Positions 14,508-23,584 of a stretch of 44,385 nt of DNA are shown here, one piece after another. The notes below the pieces were generated by a model. The model saw nothing but the letters and a program-made list of their open reading frames with translations. It ran no database searches and had not been told where the DNA came from. The stretch comes from an uncultured Lachnospiraceae bacterium (GTDB taxonomy: Bacteria > Bacillota > Clostridia > Lachnospirales > Lachnospiraceae), in assembly GCA_947629545.1 (NCBI GenBank), contig CANREE010000014.1, positions 1 through 44,385 of the forward strand, written 5' to 3'. Within the stretch, counting starts at the first letter, position 1; every line of letters starts with the position of its first letter. A program made the position numbers and the translations under genes.

Positions 14508-17105
14508 TTAAAGTTTCTCTGCTTTCGGGACATTTATTTCTTCCCGCATCGGCCACGATGTCGTCACCTTAAACACATCGTCGTCCAGCTCCACGGTCAG
14601 CTGGCCGCCCATGAGCTCCGTGAAGCTCTTGGCGATGGCCAGGCCCAGGCCGCTGCCATCGGTGCCGCGGGATTCGTCGCCGCGGACGAAACGGTCGGTC
14701 AGCTCGGCCGGATCCACATGGATCTCGGCGGCGGAGATATTCTTCAGCGTCACGGTGACGTGGCCGTCACGGGCGCTTCCGGTCAGATAGACGCGGGAGC
14801 CGGGCAGGGCGTACTTGGCGATATTTCCCATCAGGTTCTCGTAGATCCGGCAGGTCTTGTCGCTGTCCAGGGTGAGAACGGCCTTCTCCGGCAGATTGAC
14901 GCGCACGTCCAGCCGGGCCCGTTCAAACTGATCAGCCATCTCGAAACGGACCTGCCTCACCAGGCTCATCAGATCCACGTCAACCAGATTCAGACTGACG
15001 GAGCGGGAGGCGGCTTTGCTGATCTCGAACAGATCCTCGATCAGCGCCTTTAAGCGCAGGGATTTGCGTTCCAGGGTATCCAGATATTCGCCGCGCTGCT
15101 GCGGCGTGATATTCTCCTCCTTCAGAAGTCCGATGTAGGTGATAATGGCGGTCAGCGGCGTCTTAAGGTCGTGGGAGACGTTGGTGATCAGTTCGGTCTT
15201 CAGCCGCTGGCTTTTGATCTCCTCGTCCACGGCCTTGCGGAAGCCCTGGCGGATGCGGATGATCTGGGGCTTGAACGGTTCGAAGACGCCCAGATCTTCA
15301 TCGAGCGGTGCGTCCAGATGCCCCTCGGCGATCTCATTGGTGGCAGCCAGAAGCGTTTTGTACTGTTCCTGCAGGCGGCTTAAGTAGCGGCGCAGCAGCA
15401 GGTACAGGACCACCGTGTAAATGATCGTGAAGAAGACCGCGCTGGGACCCCACAGAAACGCCAGGATAAAGACCAGGACCGCGTTGACCAGAAGGATGCG
15501 GCGCAGGATCCGGTCGGCGTTCTTCGTGATGTCCATATGGGTCAGCGCGTACCGGACGGTCACAGCCCTGTCGCGGATATAGGGGAAGAAACGGTAAATG
15601 AGACTCTTCTTCTGCAGATATCCGCGTATGCCAAGGACACGGACCGGCCGCAGACTGGCGCCCACGTACCACGCAGTAAAAAAGATCGTGCAGAGAAGAA
15701 CAAAAGTCAGAAGCATGAGCCACGATTTCCGGGCACCGTCTGTCAGTCCCCAGAATTGTCGGCTGAGCGTCTCAGTTTCCGATCCTCCGGCCGCGTAAGC
15801 GATTGTGGTGATCACGCGGGCGCAGGCCGGGAAAATGAAGAAGACCAGGAGCGCCGAAAGTTCCAGCGGGGCACGGGTCGGGAAGAGGGGCTGTTCAGTT
15901 GCTGTCGCAAATTCTGGGGAAGGAGCCCGTCTGGCTCCCGCTGCAGATTCCGAAGAAGAGGTTTGCCCAGTGGTTGTCGCAGGCTTCGAAGAAGAAGTCG
16001 TTCCGGTGGTCTCTGCGGTTTCCGAAGAGAGAACCTGCGCGGCTTCAGCCGCAGCCGCTCTCAACGGAATATAGGGCAGGAGAAACGCCGCCGCCATCAC
16101 GGCGAGCAGCAGCAACAGAAGAAAATTGTCCATTCCCGCTTTGTGGTAGCTTTGGGAGGCTGTGCCGTAGATCGCGTTAAAGGGCGTGTACTCCGTTTCC
16201 AGATCGCCGTACAGAAGTTTTTTCCAGGTGTCCTCGCTGATGCCGTAGAGGATACGGCAGCCCATGATCGGGCGGGCGCCGGCATATTGCCGGAACCTGT
16301 TTACCGCCGGGCTTTCCTTCTGGCTCAGTGCGATGTCGCTGGCCAGGGCGGATTGCTCCGTGATACCGGTCGCCAGGCGGAGGAGCCGGCCTGCGTCGTC
16401 ACCGGCGATCTGGCCGACGGAGGCTCTGCCGTCCTCGTCGTAGCAGAATTCCAGCAGGAAATGATAGCCGCTGCCGGTAAGAAGCGACTGGGTGTCGGCG
16501 GTATTGGTCAGGATCTCGCCGGTTTCCGTGTCGCAGATATAGTAGTCGCAGGCGGCGCTCATCGCGCGCAGATCCGATTCTGCGGCCGAGAAATAGCTGT
16601 TCAGGAGATCGACTGCTTCCTGGTAGTCGCTGTAAAGCTCCTCCAGACGCAGGCGGTATTTCTGGTAATCCTCGGAAAGCGGCTCGGGAGATTCTGTTGC
16701 GTCGGGGATATCGGTACTTCCGGTATCCGTATTTCCATGCAGAAGGTGTTCTGATGGCACGTTCTCCGTATTTTCTTCGCCGGTGTTTAAGGTGTCTAAG
16801 GAATCCGGCGATCCCTCTACGGCCCATTTGGCCCTCTCCATGAGGGAGCCTTCCCTGATAGGATAGTACAGTTCCACATAGTCTGTGTCTTCCAGGTTCT
16901 GGCGGTTGCAGAGGCTGCGGTACAGGATCTGGTTGTATTTGTACAGATTCTGAATATAGTCCGTGCTCTCAAGCGGATTCGCGGCCAGGGATCTCGCCAG
17001 TGTACTGAAATGCGGGATTCGCTTCATAAAGAGACCGGCCGCGGCGATGCTTAGAATGATCCCGCACAGGAGGAAGCGGGCGCGGATGTTTTTGGGTGCG
17101 TTCAT
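14508..17105 (-). CDS. large sensor histidine kinase
   Basis: An 865-residue membrane kinase, partner of the adjacent response regulator. Helix 1 lies at about residues 8-28, followed by a roughly 300-residue extracytoplasmic sensor. Several more membrane segments follow (about 325-560), interrupted by a Ser/Thr/Ala/Glu-rich insert (about 355-410). Then come a HAMP-like stretch, the H-box NVSHDLKTPLTAI with phospho-acceptor His645, an N-box (ENLMGNIAKYA, about 755) and a G-box (GTDGSGLGLAIA, about 815). The kinase core is VanS-like. All catalytic boxes are intact. The sensor domain is not one I recognise, so the signal is unknown. It begins 44 bases after the regulator gene ends and is co-transcribed. 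Confidence 0.92.
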   Translation of the reverse strand: MNAPKNIRARFLLCGIILSIAAAGLFMKRIPHFSTLARSLAANPLESTDYIQNLYKYNQILYRSLCNRQNLEDTDYVELYYPIREGSLMERAKWAVEGSPDSLDTLNTGEENTENVPSEHLLHGNTDTGSTDIPDATESPEPLSEDYQKYRLRLEELYSDYQEAVDLLNSYFSAAESDLRAMSAACDYYICDTETGEILTNTADTQSLLTGSGYHFLLEFCYDEDGRASVGQIAGDDAGRLLRLATGITEQSALASDIALSQKESPAVNRFRQYAGARPIMGCRILYGISEDTWKKLLYGDLETEYTPFNAIYGTASQSYHKAGMDNFLLLLLLAVMAAAFLLPYIPLRAAAAEAAQVLSSETAETTGTTSSSKPATTTGQTSSSESAAGARRAPSPEFATATEQPLFPTRAPLELSALLVFFIFPACARVITTIAYAAGGSETETLSRQFWGLTDGARKSWLMLLTFVLLCTIFFTAWYVGASLRPVRVLGIRGYLQKKSLIYRFFPYIRDRAVTVRYALTHMDITKNADRILRRILLVNAVLVFILAFLWGPSAVFFTIIYTVVLYLLLRRYLSRLQEQYKTLLAATNEIAEGHLDAPLDEDLGVFEPFKPQIIRIRQGFRKAVDEEIKSQRLKTELITNVSHDLKTPLTAIITYIGLLKEENITPQQRGEYLDTLERKSLRLKALIEDLFEISKAASRSVSLNLVDVDLMSLVRQVRFEMADQFERARLDVRVNLPEKAVLTLDSDKTCRIYENLMGNIAKYALPGSRVYLTGSARDGHVTVTLKNISAAEIHVDPAELTDRFVRGDESRGTDGSGLGLAIAKSFTELMGGQLTVELDDDVFKVTTSWPMREEINVPKAEKL

Positions 17106-17149
17106 AACAGATGTCTCCTTGATTCTTTATGGCGGCGGATGAACGTCGC

Positions 17150-17866
17150 TCACTGCTTCTCGATCTTATACCCGACGCCCCACACGACTTTCAGGTATTT
17201 CGGCTTCTTCGGATCGATCTCGATCTTCTCCCGGATGTTGCGCACATGGACCATGATCGTGTCGGTGTTCACGGCCCGCTCGTTCCAGATCCGCTCGTAG
17301 ATCTCGTCGGCAGAGAAGACCCGGCCGGGATTGCGGATCAGCAGATGGAGGATCTTGAATTCCAGCGGCGTCAGCTTCACAGGCTCGCCGTCCACACTCA
17401 CCTCCACCGTGTCTTCATTGAGTTCCAGACCGCCGATGGTGTAAATGTGATCGTTCTCCGCCGGTTCGCTGGTGGCGGAAAGATATTTTGAATACCGGCG
17501 CAGATGGGAGTTGACCCGGGCCAAAAGTTCCAGCGGCGTGAACGGCTTGGTCACATAGTCGTCGGCGCCCATATTCAGGCCCATGATCTTATCCACCTCT
17601 TCAGATTTGGCGGACAGCATGACCACCGGGAATTCCCGGCCCATGGCCCGCAGCTTCATGAGCATGGTCACGCCGTCCATCACCGGCATCATGATGTCTA
17701 CGATGGCCAGATGGATCTCATTTTCCTCGATGAGTGCGAGTCCCTCGCGGCCGTTGGCGGCGGTGTGGGTCTGGTAGCCCTGGTTGCGCAGATAGATCTC
17801 GATGCCTTCACGGATCTCCTTGTCGTCCTCGACGACCAGGATGTGATAGTTCTGGTTTGGTTCCAT
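17150..17866 (-). CDS. OmpR/VanR-type response regulator
   Basis: A 238-residue regulator. The receiver domain (1-125) has the acidic pair ED at 13-14, phospho-acceptor Asp57 in VDIMMPVMDG, and the conserved Lys in VTKPFTPLEL. The C-terminal winged helix (about 140-236) shows TPLEFKILHLLIRNPGRVFS, then TIMVHVRNIREKIE and WGVGYK. The DNA-binding helix is therefore intact. GAGGACA precedes the ATG. It is the first gene of the two-component operon. Target genes are unknown; the neighbouring GT4/DedA membrane genes are plausible candidates by position only. Confidence 0.95.
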   Translation of the reverse strand: MEPNQNYHILVVEDDKEIREGIEIYLRNQGYQTHTAANGREGLALIEENEIHLAIVDIMMPVMDGVTMLMKLRAMGREFPVVMLSAKSEEVDKIMGLNMGADDYVTKPFTPLELLARVNSHLRRYSKYLSATSEPAENDHIYTIGGLELNEDTVEVSVDGEPVKLTPLEFKILHLLIRNPGRVFSADEIYERIWNERAVNTDTIMVHVRNIREKIEIDPKKPKYLKVVWGVGYKIEKQ

Positions 17867-17956
17867 GGAAATGTCCTCGTTATCGTTGAAGTGGTCCGTA
17901 GCGCCGTTTCTGCTGCGGATGGATGCTAAGCGCCGTTTCGGTCAGCAGGCGGCAGT

Positions 17957-19546
17957 TTAACTGTGGAAGGCGAAGAACGCTTCCCGCAGTCCCCGAAGGA
18001 TTTGCTTTTGCGCCAGTTTGTCCTGCGTTTGATCCGACGCGACCGGCGCCCCGCTCTGCCCGTATGCGGAGATGGTTTTATTATAGAATCGAATCGCCTT
18101 TTTCACAACCGATTCTTCCCGGAAATCGACCGCTGTTGCCAGCGCCCGGCGGTGCATCTGTTCCTGCAGTGCCGGATTGTCGAGAAATATGTTCATATTC
18201 GTGGCGAACGCCTCCTCGTCCTCCGCGCAGAGCAGACCGTTGACCCGGTCGCGGACCAGATCCCTCACGCCGCTGGCATCCACCGCGATAACTGGCGCGC
18301 CGCCCGCGAAGGCTTCCAGGATTACGATGCCCTGGGTCTCCGTTTTGGAAGCGAAGAGGAACGCGTCGGCAGCCGCGTAGTAAGGAGGCAGCTCCCCGTG
18401 AGGAATATTTCCGAGAAAATGTACCTCCTGCCGGAGTCCGAGCCTGTGGCTGAGCGCCTCATATTCCGCCCGTTCCGGTCCGTCGCCGATGATCGCCAGG
18501 CGGAAGGGCTTCCGGTACTGGGCCCTGAAACGGGCCGCGCTGCGCAGGAGAAACGGAATATTTTTCTCATGCGACAGGCGGGAGACGGAGAGAAAGAGAG
18601 GAATGTGTGGCGTGTTCTCCGTGCGGCCGCAGCCGGCATCAGAGATGTCGTGGCCGACAAGGGCATCTGGGGCGGCAGTTGAAGCGTCGGTGTCGGCGGT
18701 CGAAATGGCAGATACAGCGGATTTCGGTGTCGCTGCGGATGGAAATAATACTCCGTATCGTTCGTTCATGAACAGCTGCGTTAGGGTTTTTCTTATTTCC
18801 GCCGTGTCCGCGTGAAAACAGCTATCCTCGATTCCGGTTGGGAGGATGGCGGTTCGGTTCGGGTTGAAGCCGCACGTCTCCGTCAGATATTCTTTCATCC
18901 CCGCCGTAGGCGCGAAGACCTGACTGCAGTTTTGCAGGAAGAAGCTGAGATAGAGCGGAACCATTTTCTCCTGCGCGAGCCTGAGAAGCCGGCCGGCCAG
19001 AGGCGCGTCCGGTCTGCGGAACATGCCCGCGTTTGACAGATACTGATCATAGCGGGTGTGGTAGGTGAATACCAGTGGCACACCATACCGGTGTGACAGA
19101 TGAACAGCTGTGCGGCCGATCAGCATTGGATGATGGACGTGGATGATGTCGTAATGGCCGCGGCGGAATTCCTCCTCGATTCGCGGGTCAAACGGATTCG
19201 GGCACGCTGCCCCGCCAAGAAAGTAGTATGGCAGAGAGGCATAGCGGAAGACCGGGACTCCATCGCAGACGTTCATGCAGGGCTGCGCGGCTGTTCGGGT
19301 ATTTGGCGTGTCGCGTCCGCTGGCGCTTGATGGACCATCCGGATTGGATGGGCTGACAGTGGAAGGGAGCTTCCCTGGGATGATATTGGAGCCGCCGTCA
19401 AAATCGGCCGTAGTGCTCTGAATCGCCGGAGCGAACACGGTCACCTCATGCCCGGCGGCGATCAGTCCTTTCGCCAGCAGTTCGATGGAGACAGGCACTC
19501 CCCCGACGAACGGCTTGTAGTTGTTTGTCATCATCGCAATCTTCAT
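17957..19546 (-). CDS. GT4-family glycosyltransferase with low-complexity inserts
   Basis: A 529-residue GT-B retaining glycosyltransferase, probably membrane-lipid or cell-surface directed, similar in order to diacylglycerol glucosyltransferases. N-terminal MMTNNYKPFVGGV, HVHHP (about 137) and the donor-site SKTETQGIVILEAFAGG with the EX7E-type motif are present. Two inserts break an otherwise standard sequence: about residues 43-90 (Ser/Pro/Thr/Asp-rich) and about 262-313 (Ala/Ser/Thr/Asp-rich, ending before HIPLFLSVSR). The gene lies 5 bases after the DedA gene, so both are co-translated. Acceptor and donor sugars are inference. Confidence 0.88.
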   Translation of the reverse strand: MKIAMMTNNYKPFVGGVPVSIELLAKGLIAAGHEVTVFAPAIQSTTADFDGGSNIIPGKLPSTVSPSNPDGPSSASGRDTPNTRTAAQPCMNVCDGVPVFRYASLPYYFLGGAACPNPFDPRIEEEFRRGHYDIIHVHHPMLIGRTAVHLSHRYGVPLVFTYHTRYDQYLSNAGMFRRPDAPLAGRLLRLAQEKMVPLYLSFFLQNCSQVFAPTAGMKEYLTETCGFNPNRTAILPTGIEDSCFHADTAEIRKTLTQLFMNERYGVLFPSAATPKSAVSAISTADTDASTAAPDALVGHDISDAGCGRTENTPHIPLFLSVSRLSHEKNIPFLLRSAARFRAQYRKPFRLAIIGDGPERAEYEALSHRLGLRQEVHFLGNIPHGELPPYYAAADAFLFASKTETQGIVILEAFAGGAPVIAVDASGVRDLVRDRVNGLLCAEDEEAFATNMNIFLDNPALQEQMHRRALATAVDFREESVVKKAIRFYNKTISAYGQSGAPVASDQTQDKLAQKQILRGLREAFFAFHS

Positions 19547-19551
19547 GGCTG

Positions 19552-20067
19552 TTACATTCTCCCCAGCAGTGTGAACACCTGCTCGCCGCAGGCGTAGCCC
19601 GCGCCGACGAAAGCCAGGTTCCAGATGATGATTCCGAGCGCGGAACTGACCGTGTATTTGAGCAGATCCATTTTCAGAATCCCGGCGGGGATGGAGACGA
19701 TGGTGCGGATCGCGGGAAGCAGCTTGGCCACAAAGACGCCGGCGCAGCCCCGCTGCCGGACCCAGTTAAGCTTCCTTTCCAGGGTGTCCCGTTTCTCCGG
19801 GTGCCGCTCCATGTATCGATCCAGGACGCGGCTTCCGCCGACCCGCCCCAGCGCGTAGAGGACCAGGCTGCCGATGAGCCCGGCCGCAACGGTGACGATC
19901 ATGACCCGCATAAATCCGATATTGCCCCTGGCGGCCATGACGCCGGACAAAGGCATGATGACGCCTGCCGGGAATCCCGGCAGATTCATATATTCCAGAA
20001 GAACGATCACGAAGATCGCCGCTTCGCCGTATCGCAGAAAATAAGTGGTAAGTGTTGAGATGTCCAT
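19552..20067 (-). CDS. DedA/SNARE-associated family membrane protein
   Basis: A 171-residue membrane protein of the DedA family. Features: an N-terminal amphipathic entry, the PGFPAGVIMPLSGVMAARG stretch with family Pro and Gly residues, FVAKLLPAIRTIVSIPAGI with the conserved Arg, and three or four more hydrophobic segments. Relatives flip or recycle undecaprenyl phosphate or phospholipids. The start ATG 20067 has GGAGGG before it; the frame stays open further upstream, but without a start signal. It is the first gene of a pair with the GT4 enzyme, suggesting lipid-linked glycan or glycolipid synthesis (inference). The 169 bases upstream show no clear promoter. Confidence 0.9.
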   Translation of the reverse strand: MDISTLTTYFLRYGEAAIFVIVLLEYMNLPGFPAGVIMPLSGVMAARGNIGFMRVMIVTVAAGLIGSLVLYALGRVGGSRVLDRYMERHPEKRDTLERKLNWVRQRGCAGVFVAKLLPAIRTIVSIPAGILKMDLLKYTVSSALGIIIWNLAFVGAGYACGEQVFTLLGRM

Positions 20068-20236
20068 AAGAAGCCCTCCGTCTGATCTGTTATGTCTATC
20101 ATAGAGGGTGAAACGAAAGTTGTTCCTCAGAGAAAATGAAAGATTTTCTAAAGAATATATTTCAGTGATACAGATTTTCTGAGTGCTGCAGGAAAGGCGC
20201 CTCTGGCCGGCGGAAAACAAAATGTCCTGGGAAAGC

Positions 20237-21013
20237 TCAGTGCGATGAAAGCCTGATCATCTCAGCCCCCAGCGATGCCACATCCTCTTCCTGATGGGTG
20301 GAGATGAGCAACATCCGTCCGGCATTTTTCTCAAGAATATAGGAAATAACTGTCTGCCGTGTGTCTTCGTCCAGACCGGTAAACGGCTCGTCCATGAAGA
20401 GGACATCATAGGGCGTCAACAACGCCCGGCAGATGGCGGTGCGGCGTTTCATGCCGCCGCTTAAAGTAGAGACGGGCCGCGAGAGGGATTCCTCCGGCAG
20501 CAGGCGGCTCAGTTCCGCGCGCACCCGGGCCGCGCTCAGAGAGCGGTCGGTGACCAGCATCACATTTTCGACCGGCGTAAATGCCTCGCAGAGGCGGTCT
20601 TCCTGAAAGACGGCGGCGAAACGGGGAGAGATACCGGTTGGGTTGTTCCCTTTTCCGGCTTTATCGTTCGCAACGGGAAGAGAAGCCGCAGAATCTGAAA
20701 CCGCAGAATCTGAAGCCATAGAATCCGAAGCCGCAGAATCTAAAGCCACAGAATCCGAAACCGCAGAATCCGAACTTAAAGAATCTGAAGTCGCAGTATC
20801 AGTAGCCGGCAGTGCGGAAACCATATTTTCCCATATAATATCCCCGCAATCCGCCGTTTCCAATCCCATCAGCACGCGTATCAGCGTGGTTTTCCCCGAG
20901 CCGGACGGTCCCATCAGGCAGTAGACACGGCCGCTTTCCATTTCCAGATTGATTCCGTTTAATACCTGCAGATCCCCGAAAGATTTACGCAGACTGCGGA
21001 CGGTCAGCTTCAT
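20237..21013 (-). CDS. ABC importer ATPase (SsuB/TauB type) with Asp-Ser repeat insert
   Basis: A 258-residue ATP-binding subunit energising the adjacent permease. Walker A GPSGSGKTT (35-43), Q-loop Gln137, signature LSGGMKRR, Walker B DVLFMDEPF and the H-loop ISTHQEE are all intact. Between Walker A and the Q-loop lies an insert of about 60 residues (about 66-125), largely tandem pentads of the type S-D-S-A-A/V encoded by 15-bp repeats. Without it the protein would be about 200 residues, near the short end of the family. GGAGGC precedes ATG 21013. The 5' end overlaps the permease gene by 29 bases, which indicates translational coupling. Confidence 0.93.
   Translation of the reverse strand: MKLTVRSLRKSFGDLQVLNGINLEMESGRVYCLMGPSGSGKTTLIRVLMGLETADCGDIIWENMVSALPATDTATSDSLSSDSAVSDSVALDSAASDSMASDSAVSDSAASLPVANDKAGKGNNPTGISPRFAAVFQEDRLCEAFTPVENVMLVTDRSLSAARVRAELSRLLPEESLSRPVSTLSGGMKRRTAICRALLTPYDVLFMDEPFTGLDEDTRQTVISYILEKNAGRMLLISTHQEEDVASLGAEMIRLSSH
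20685..20804. repeat. 15-bp in-frame minisatellite, about 8 units
   Basis: Read on the plus strand, units follow GCCGCAGAATCTGAA with mostly single or double changes. Boundaries are at 20685, 20700, 20715, 20730, 20745, 20760, 20775 and 20790; the last two are diverged. On the coding strand each unit is a pentapeptide rich in Asp, Ser and Ala. The number of units may vary between strains. Confidence 0.92.
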
Positions 21014-21776
21014 GGGCCACGCCTCCTTTCCTCTGAAGGCCTCCGAGCAGGGCCAGAAAAGCCCGCTCGAACAGGGCACTTATGACAATGATCACGAAGG
21101 TCCAGGCGAAGAGATTGGCCGTGTCCAGATAGATCTTCGACATATACAGCCGTTCGCCGACAGAAGCGTCGGGGATGCCGATAACCTCTGCCGCGACGCC
21201 GGATTTCCAGCTCATGCCGAGGGCTACCTTGCAGCCGCTTAAAAGATACGGCAGCAGGGCCGGCAGGTAGATATAGCGGAATTTCTTAAACGCCGGTACG
21301 CGGAAAATCTGCGCCATTTCCAGAAGCTTTGGGTCGGTGCTTTGAAGACCGGCGATCGTGTTGACATAGATCATGGGAAATACCACGAGAAATGCGATAA
21401 ATACTGCCAGATTCCGCGATCCGACCCAGATCAGCGCCAGAATGACGAAGGAGGCCACCGGGATGGATTTAAGCAGGGAAAGGATCGGCGCCAGAAACTC
21501 CTTGAGGAGCGGGAAGCGGTAGGCAGCGCCTCCAAGTGCCAGTCCGCAGGCAAAGGCCAGCAGAAAACCGAGGCTGATCTTTACAAATGAATGGGCGACG
21601 GACAGCCAGAATCCTCCGGTCGGGATCAGGCGCAGAAGCGCCAGCCCGGCGTCTGCCGGACCTACCAGAATGATATTGTTGTGAATCAGCCACGCCGCCA
21701 GCTGCCAGATGAAGATCCAGAAGAGGATGATCAGAGGCCGCCGCCAGGCGGAGAAATTGTGCGGATTTTGTTTCAT
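20985..21776 (-). CDS. ABC importer permease (SsuC/TauC type)
   Basis: A 263-residue inner-membrane permease of the binding-protein-dependent BPD_transp_1 family with about six hydrophobic segments. The EAA-like cytoplasmic loop is seen at about residues 150-180 (IFRVPAFKKFRYIYLPALLP). The WKSGVAAEVIG stretch is typical of the nitrate/sulfonate/taurine branch. It lies between the binding protein (138 bases upstream, with a hairpin between) and the ATPase (29-base overlap). Substrate choice cannot be read from the permease. Confidence 0.93.
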   Translation of the reverse strand: MKQNPHNFSAWRRPLIILFWIFIWQLAAWLIHNNIILVGPADAGLALLRLIPTGGFWLSVAHSFVKISLGFLLAFACGLALGGAAYRFPLLKEFLAPILSLLKSIPVASFVILALIWVGSRNLAVFIAFLVVFPMIYVNTIAGLQSTDPKLLEMAQIFRVPAFKKFRYIYLPALLPYLLSGCKVALGMSWKSGVAAEVIGIPDASVGERLYMSKIYLDTANLFAWTFVIIVISALFERAFLALLGGLQRKGGVAHEADRPQSA

Positions 21777-21841
21777 GGGCAGTATCCTCGTTATGAAATG
21801 CCGCAGGAATTGGGAAGCGGCCGGGAAAACGGCTGAAAAGA

Positions 21842-21889
21842 TCTGGCCCGCGGATGCATTTCCGGATAAGAAGATTCCCGCAGGCCAGA
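21842..21889 (-). terminator. hairpin between binding-protein and permease genes
   Basis: On the minus strand TCTGGCCTGCGG pairs with CCGCGGGCCAGA (12 bp, one U-G) around a 24-base loop, then TCTTTTC. It resembles a partial terminator or RNA-stability element that would give more binding protein than permease. Confidence 0.5.
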
Positions 21890-21914
21890 CTGTTTCGTGT
21901 CGATTCCGTTTTGT

Positions 21915-23105
21915 TTACCGCTTATAATAGAATGCGTCGTCCGGCAGCTGTCCGCCTACAGACGTCGGATCCTGATTATACAGCACATTCAGGTAGCCGG
22001 AAAGCATTTCTTTCAGCTCGTCGCCTTCGATGCACACGATGCTGCAGTAGGGCAGAGCCTTCTGCGCCACCGGCGCTTTCTCGATGATCCCGTATTTGGC
22101 TACCAGTTCCGCGGCTGCCGCTGCGTCTTCGCTGGTGAAAGCCGCAGACTGCGCGTGCTCATCCATGAACAGCCGAACGGCCGCCGCAGTAGTCTCATCC
22201 GCCAGCAGCTCGCTGCGGGCTACGGTCACGCCGGTCACCAGGCTGCCGCCTTCCCCGGAATTCTCGGCAACTTTGTCCCACTCAGCCGTCAGGTCAAGGA
22301 CGATCTTTAAGTTTTCATTCTGCGCCATCGCCACGGTTACAAATGGCTGCGGCAGCAGACCGATGGCGTCAGCCTGTTCTTTCAGGACAGCAGCCACTTC
22401 AGTCGCCTCAGATTTGTATTCGATGGTCAGGTCGTCGGCGGACATGCCGTAGGCGGAAAGCAGGTACTGGAATACATAATCCGGCGTTGTGCCCTTGCCG
22501 GTCATGTAAACGGTCTTGCCGGCCAGGTCGGGGATGCCTGTGATCGAATCATCGGCGGCCACGATATAAAGGACGCCCAGAGTGTTGATATTCAGTACAT
22601 TGATGCCCTGATTCGTTTTCTGATAAAGAATGGAGGCCATATTGGCGGGAACCAGCGCGATGTCAAGGTCGCCGGCGACCATCTTCGCTACCAGCTCGGA
22701 GGCGTCGGTTACCATGGTGAATTCATAATTACCGGCGGCTTCGCCGTTTTCGGCCTTATCCATCAGGGAGACAAGCCCCATGGAGGTCGGGCCCTTTAAG
22801 GAGCCGATGCGCAGGGTAACGCTTTCACCGGCTGCTTCTTCTGTGCCGGGGGCTGATGCGTCAGGAGAAACTGTCGTTTCATCAGAAGAGGCTCCCGGTC
22901 CTTCCAGACTTACGCTTGGCGCGTCGGCGGCAGCGGTAGGCGCATCCTCATCGGGAACTTCAATATTCGTTGCGGATTCTGCTGCAGTCGTTTCTGCGGT
23001 CGTTTCGACAGCGGTGGTTTGTGCAGTGTCGGAATTGCCGGAACAGCCGGCTAAGAGGGCGGCGGCCATGGCGGCAGCCATGAAGATTGTCATAGTTTTT
23101 TTCAT
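21915..23105 (-). CDS. ABC importer substrate-binding lipoprotein (SsuA/NMT1-like)
   Basis: A 396-residue lipoprotein. The signal peptide ends in LLAGC, with the lipidated Cys21. Residues about 22-105 are a Thr/Ala/Glu/Ser-rich linker. The periplasmic-binding fold starts at VTLRIGSLKGPTSMGL and resembles the NMT1/SsuA group, with ALVPANMASILY in the first lobe. The ligand is not predictable (aliphatic sulfonate, pyrimidine precursor or similar). ATG 23105 is chosen because the signal peptide begins there; the frame is open 63 codons further, through a promoter and leader. It is the first gene of a three-gene minus-strand importer operon. Confidence 0.9.
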   Translation of the reverse strand: MKKTMTIFMAAAMAAALLAGCSGNSDTAQTTAVETTAETTAAESATNIEVPDEDAPTAAADAPSVSLEGPGASSDETTVSPDASAPGTEEAAGESVTLRIGSLKGPTSMGLVSLMDKAENGEAAGNYEFTMVTDASELVAKMVAGDLDIALVPANMASILYQKTNQGINVLNINTLGVLYIVAADDSITGIPDLAGKTVYMTGKGTTPDYVFQYLLSAYGMSADDLTIEYKSEATEVAAVLKEQADAIGLLPQPFVTVAMAQNENLKIVLDLTAEWDKVAENSGEGGSLVTGVTVARSELLADETTAAAVRLFMDEHAQSAAFTSEDAAAAAELVAKYGIIEKAPVAQKALPYCSIVCIEGDELKEMLSGYLNVLYNQDPTSVGGQLPDDAFYYKR

Positions 23106-23384
23106 AATAATAGATCCTCGCTTTCTTTTCTTCTCTGTCAGGGAATCCCTTTCAGGTGAGTATGCGTGGCGGCGGACCACAGATACGCATCCCGCAAACC
23201 ATTTATGGCGAACGACAGATACGCCTGTCGCTGCCGGTTCGGCGGGAAAAGCCAACCGGCGCTGTCCTGCAGGGCCGCATCGCTGGGAATCCATAGAATA
23301 GGCAGAACAGGACGGCGCGCAGAAGCATCATCGGTTATCCGCGGCCAGCGAGCCTAGTATAGCACAAAGAAAATGTTTCGTCCA
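23106..23384 (-). promoter_or_regulatory. importer promoter and about 240-nt leader
   Basis: On the minus strand TGGACG (23379-23384), 17 bases, TATACT (23356-23361). The leader to the start codon is long and G+C-rich, with a GCCGGTT...AACCGGC stem (23234-23261 region) and GGGATTCCC near the gene. No T-box, S-box, TPP or cobalamin signature was recognised. The remaining intergenic stretch to 23479 is empty. Confidence 0.5.
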
Positions 23385-23479
23385 GTGGAAACTCATGCGG
23401 AAACGGGGGACGGAGATGATGTTTTTGGAGGGAATTTCATATATGGACGAGAAATGTCGTATTCTGCGAAAAAAATCAG

Positions 23480-23508
23480 TTGGCATTGCCGGGATATTAT
23501 ATTATAAT
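23480..23508 (+). promoter_or_regulatory. folC promoter
   Basis: TTGGCA (23480-23485), 17 bases, TATAAT (23503-23508), 77 bases before the start codon. Confidence 0.8.
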
Positions 23509-23584
23509 CTTTCTATGGACACCCGATAATGTGTGCCGGCCATGGACAGGCGGTGGGGGCGGTGCATTCTGAGAGGATTCGGCT

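Noticed and set aside
14400-17491. Several plus-strand frames opposite the histidine kinase and response regulator
   Set aside because: All lie antisense to genes with full catalytic motifs. Only the first about 36 codons from 14400 (outside the kinase gene) are considered, as a possible remnant.
23170-23235. Short direct repeat (CACAGATACGC / GACAGATACGCC) that might start a CRISPR array
   Set aside because: There are only two imperfect copies and no spacers of regular length; no cas gene is nearby. No CRISPR array was found in the window.
23106-23384. Known riboswitch (TPP, SAM, cobalamin, T-box) in the importer leader
   Set aside because: None of the invariant sequence signatures could be seen in the minus-strand leader. 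It is kept only as an unassigned structured leader.
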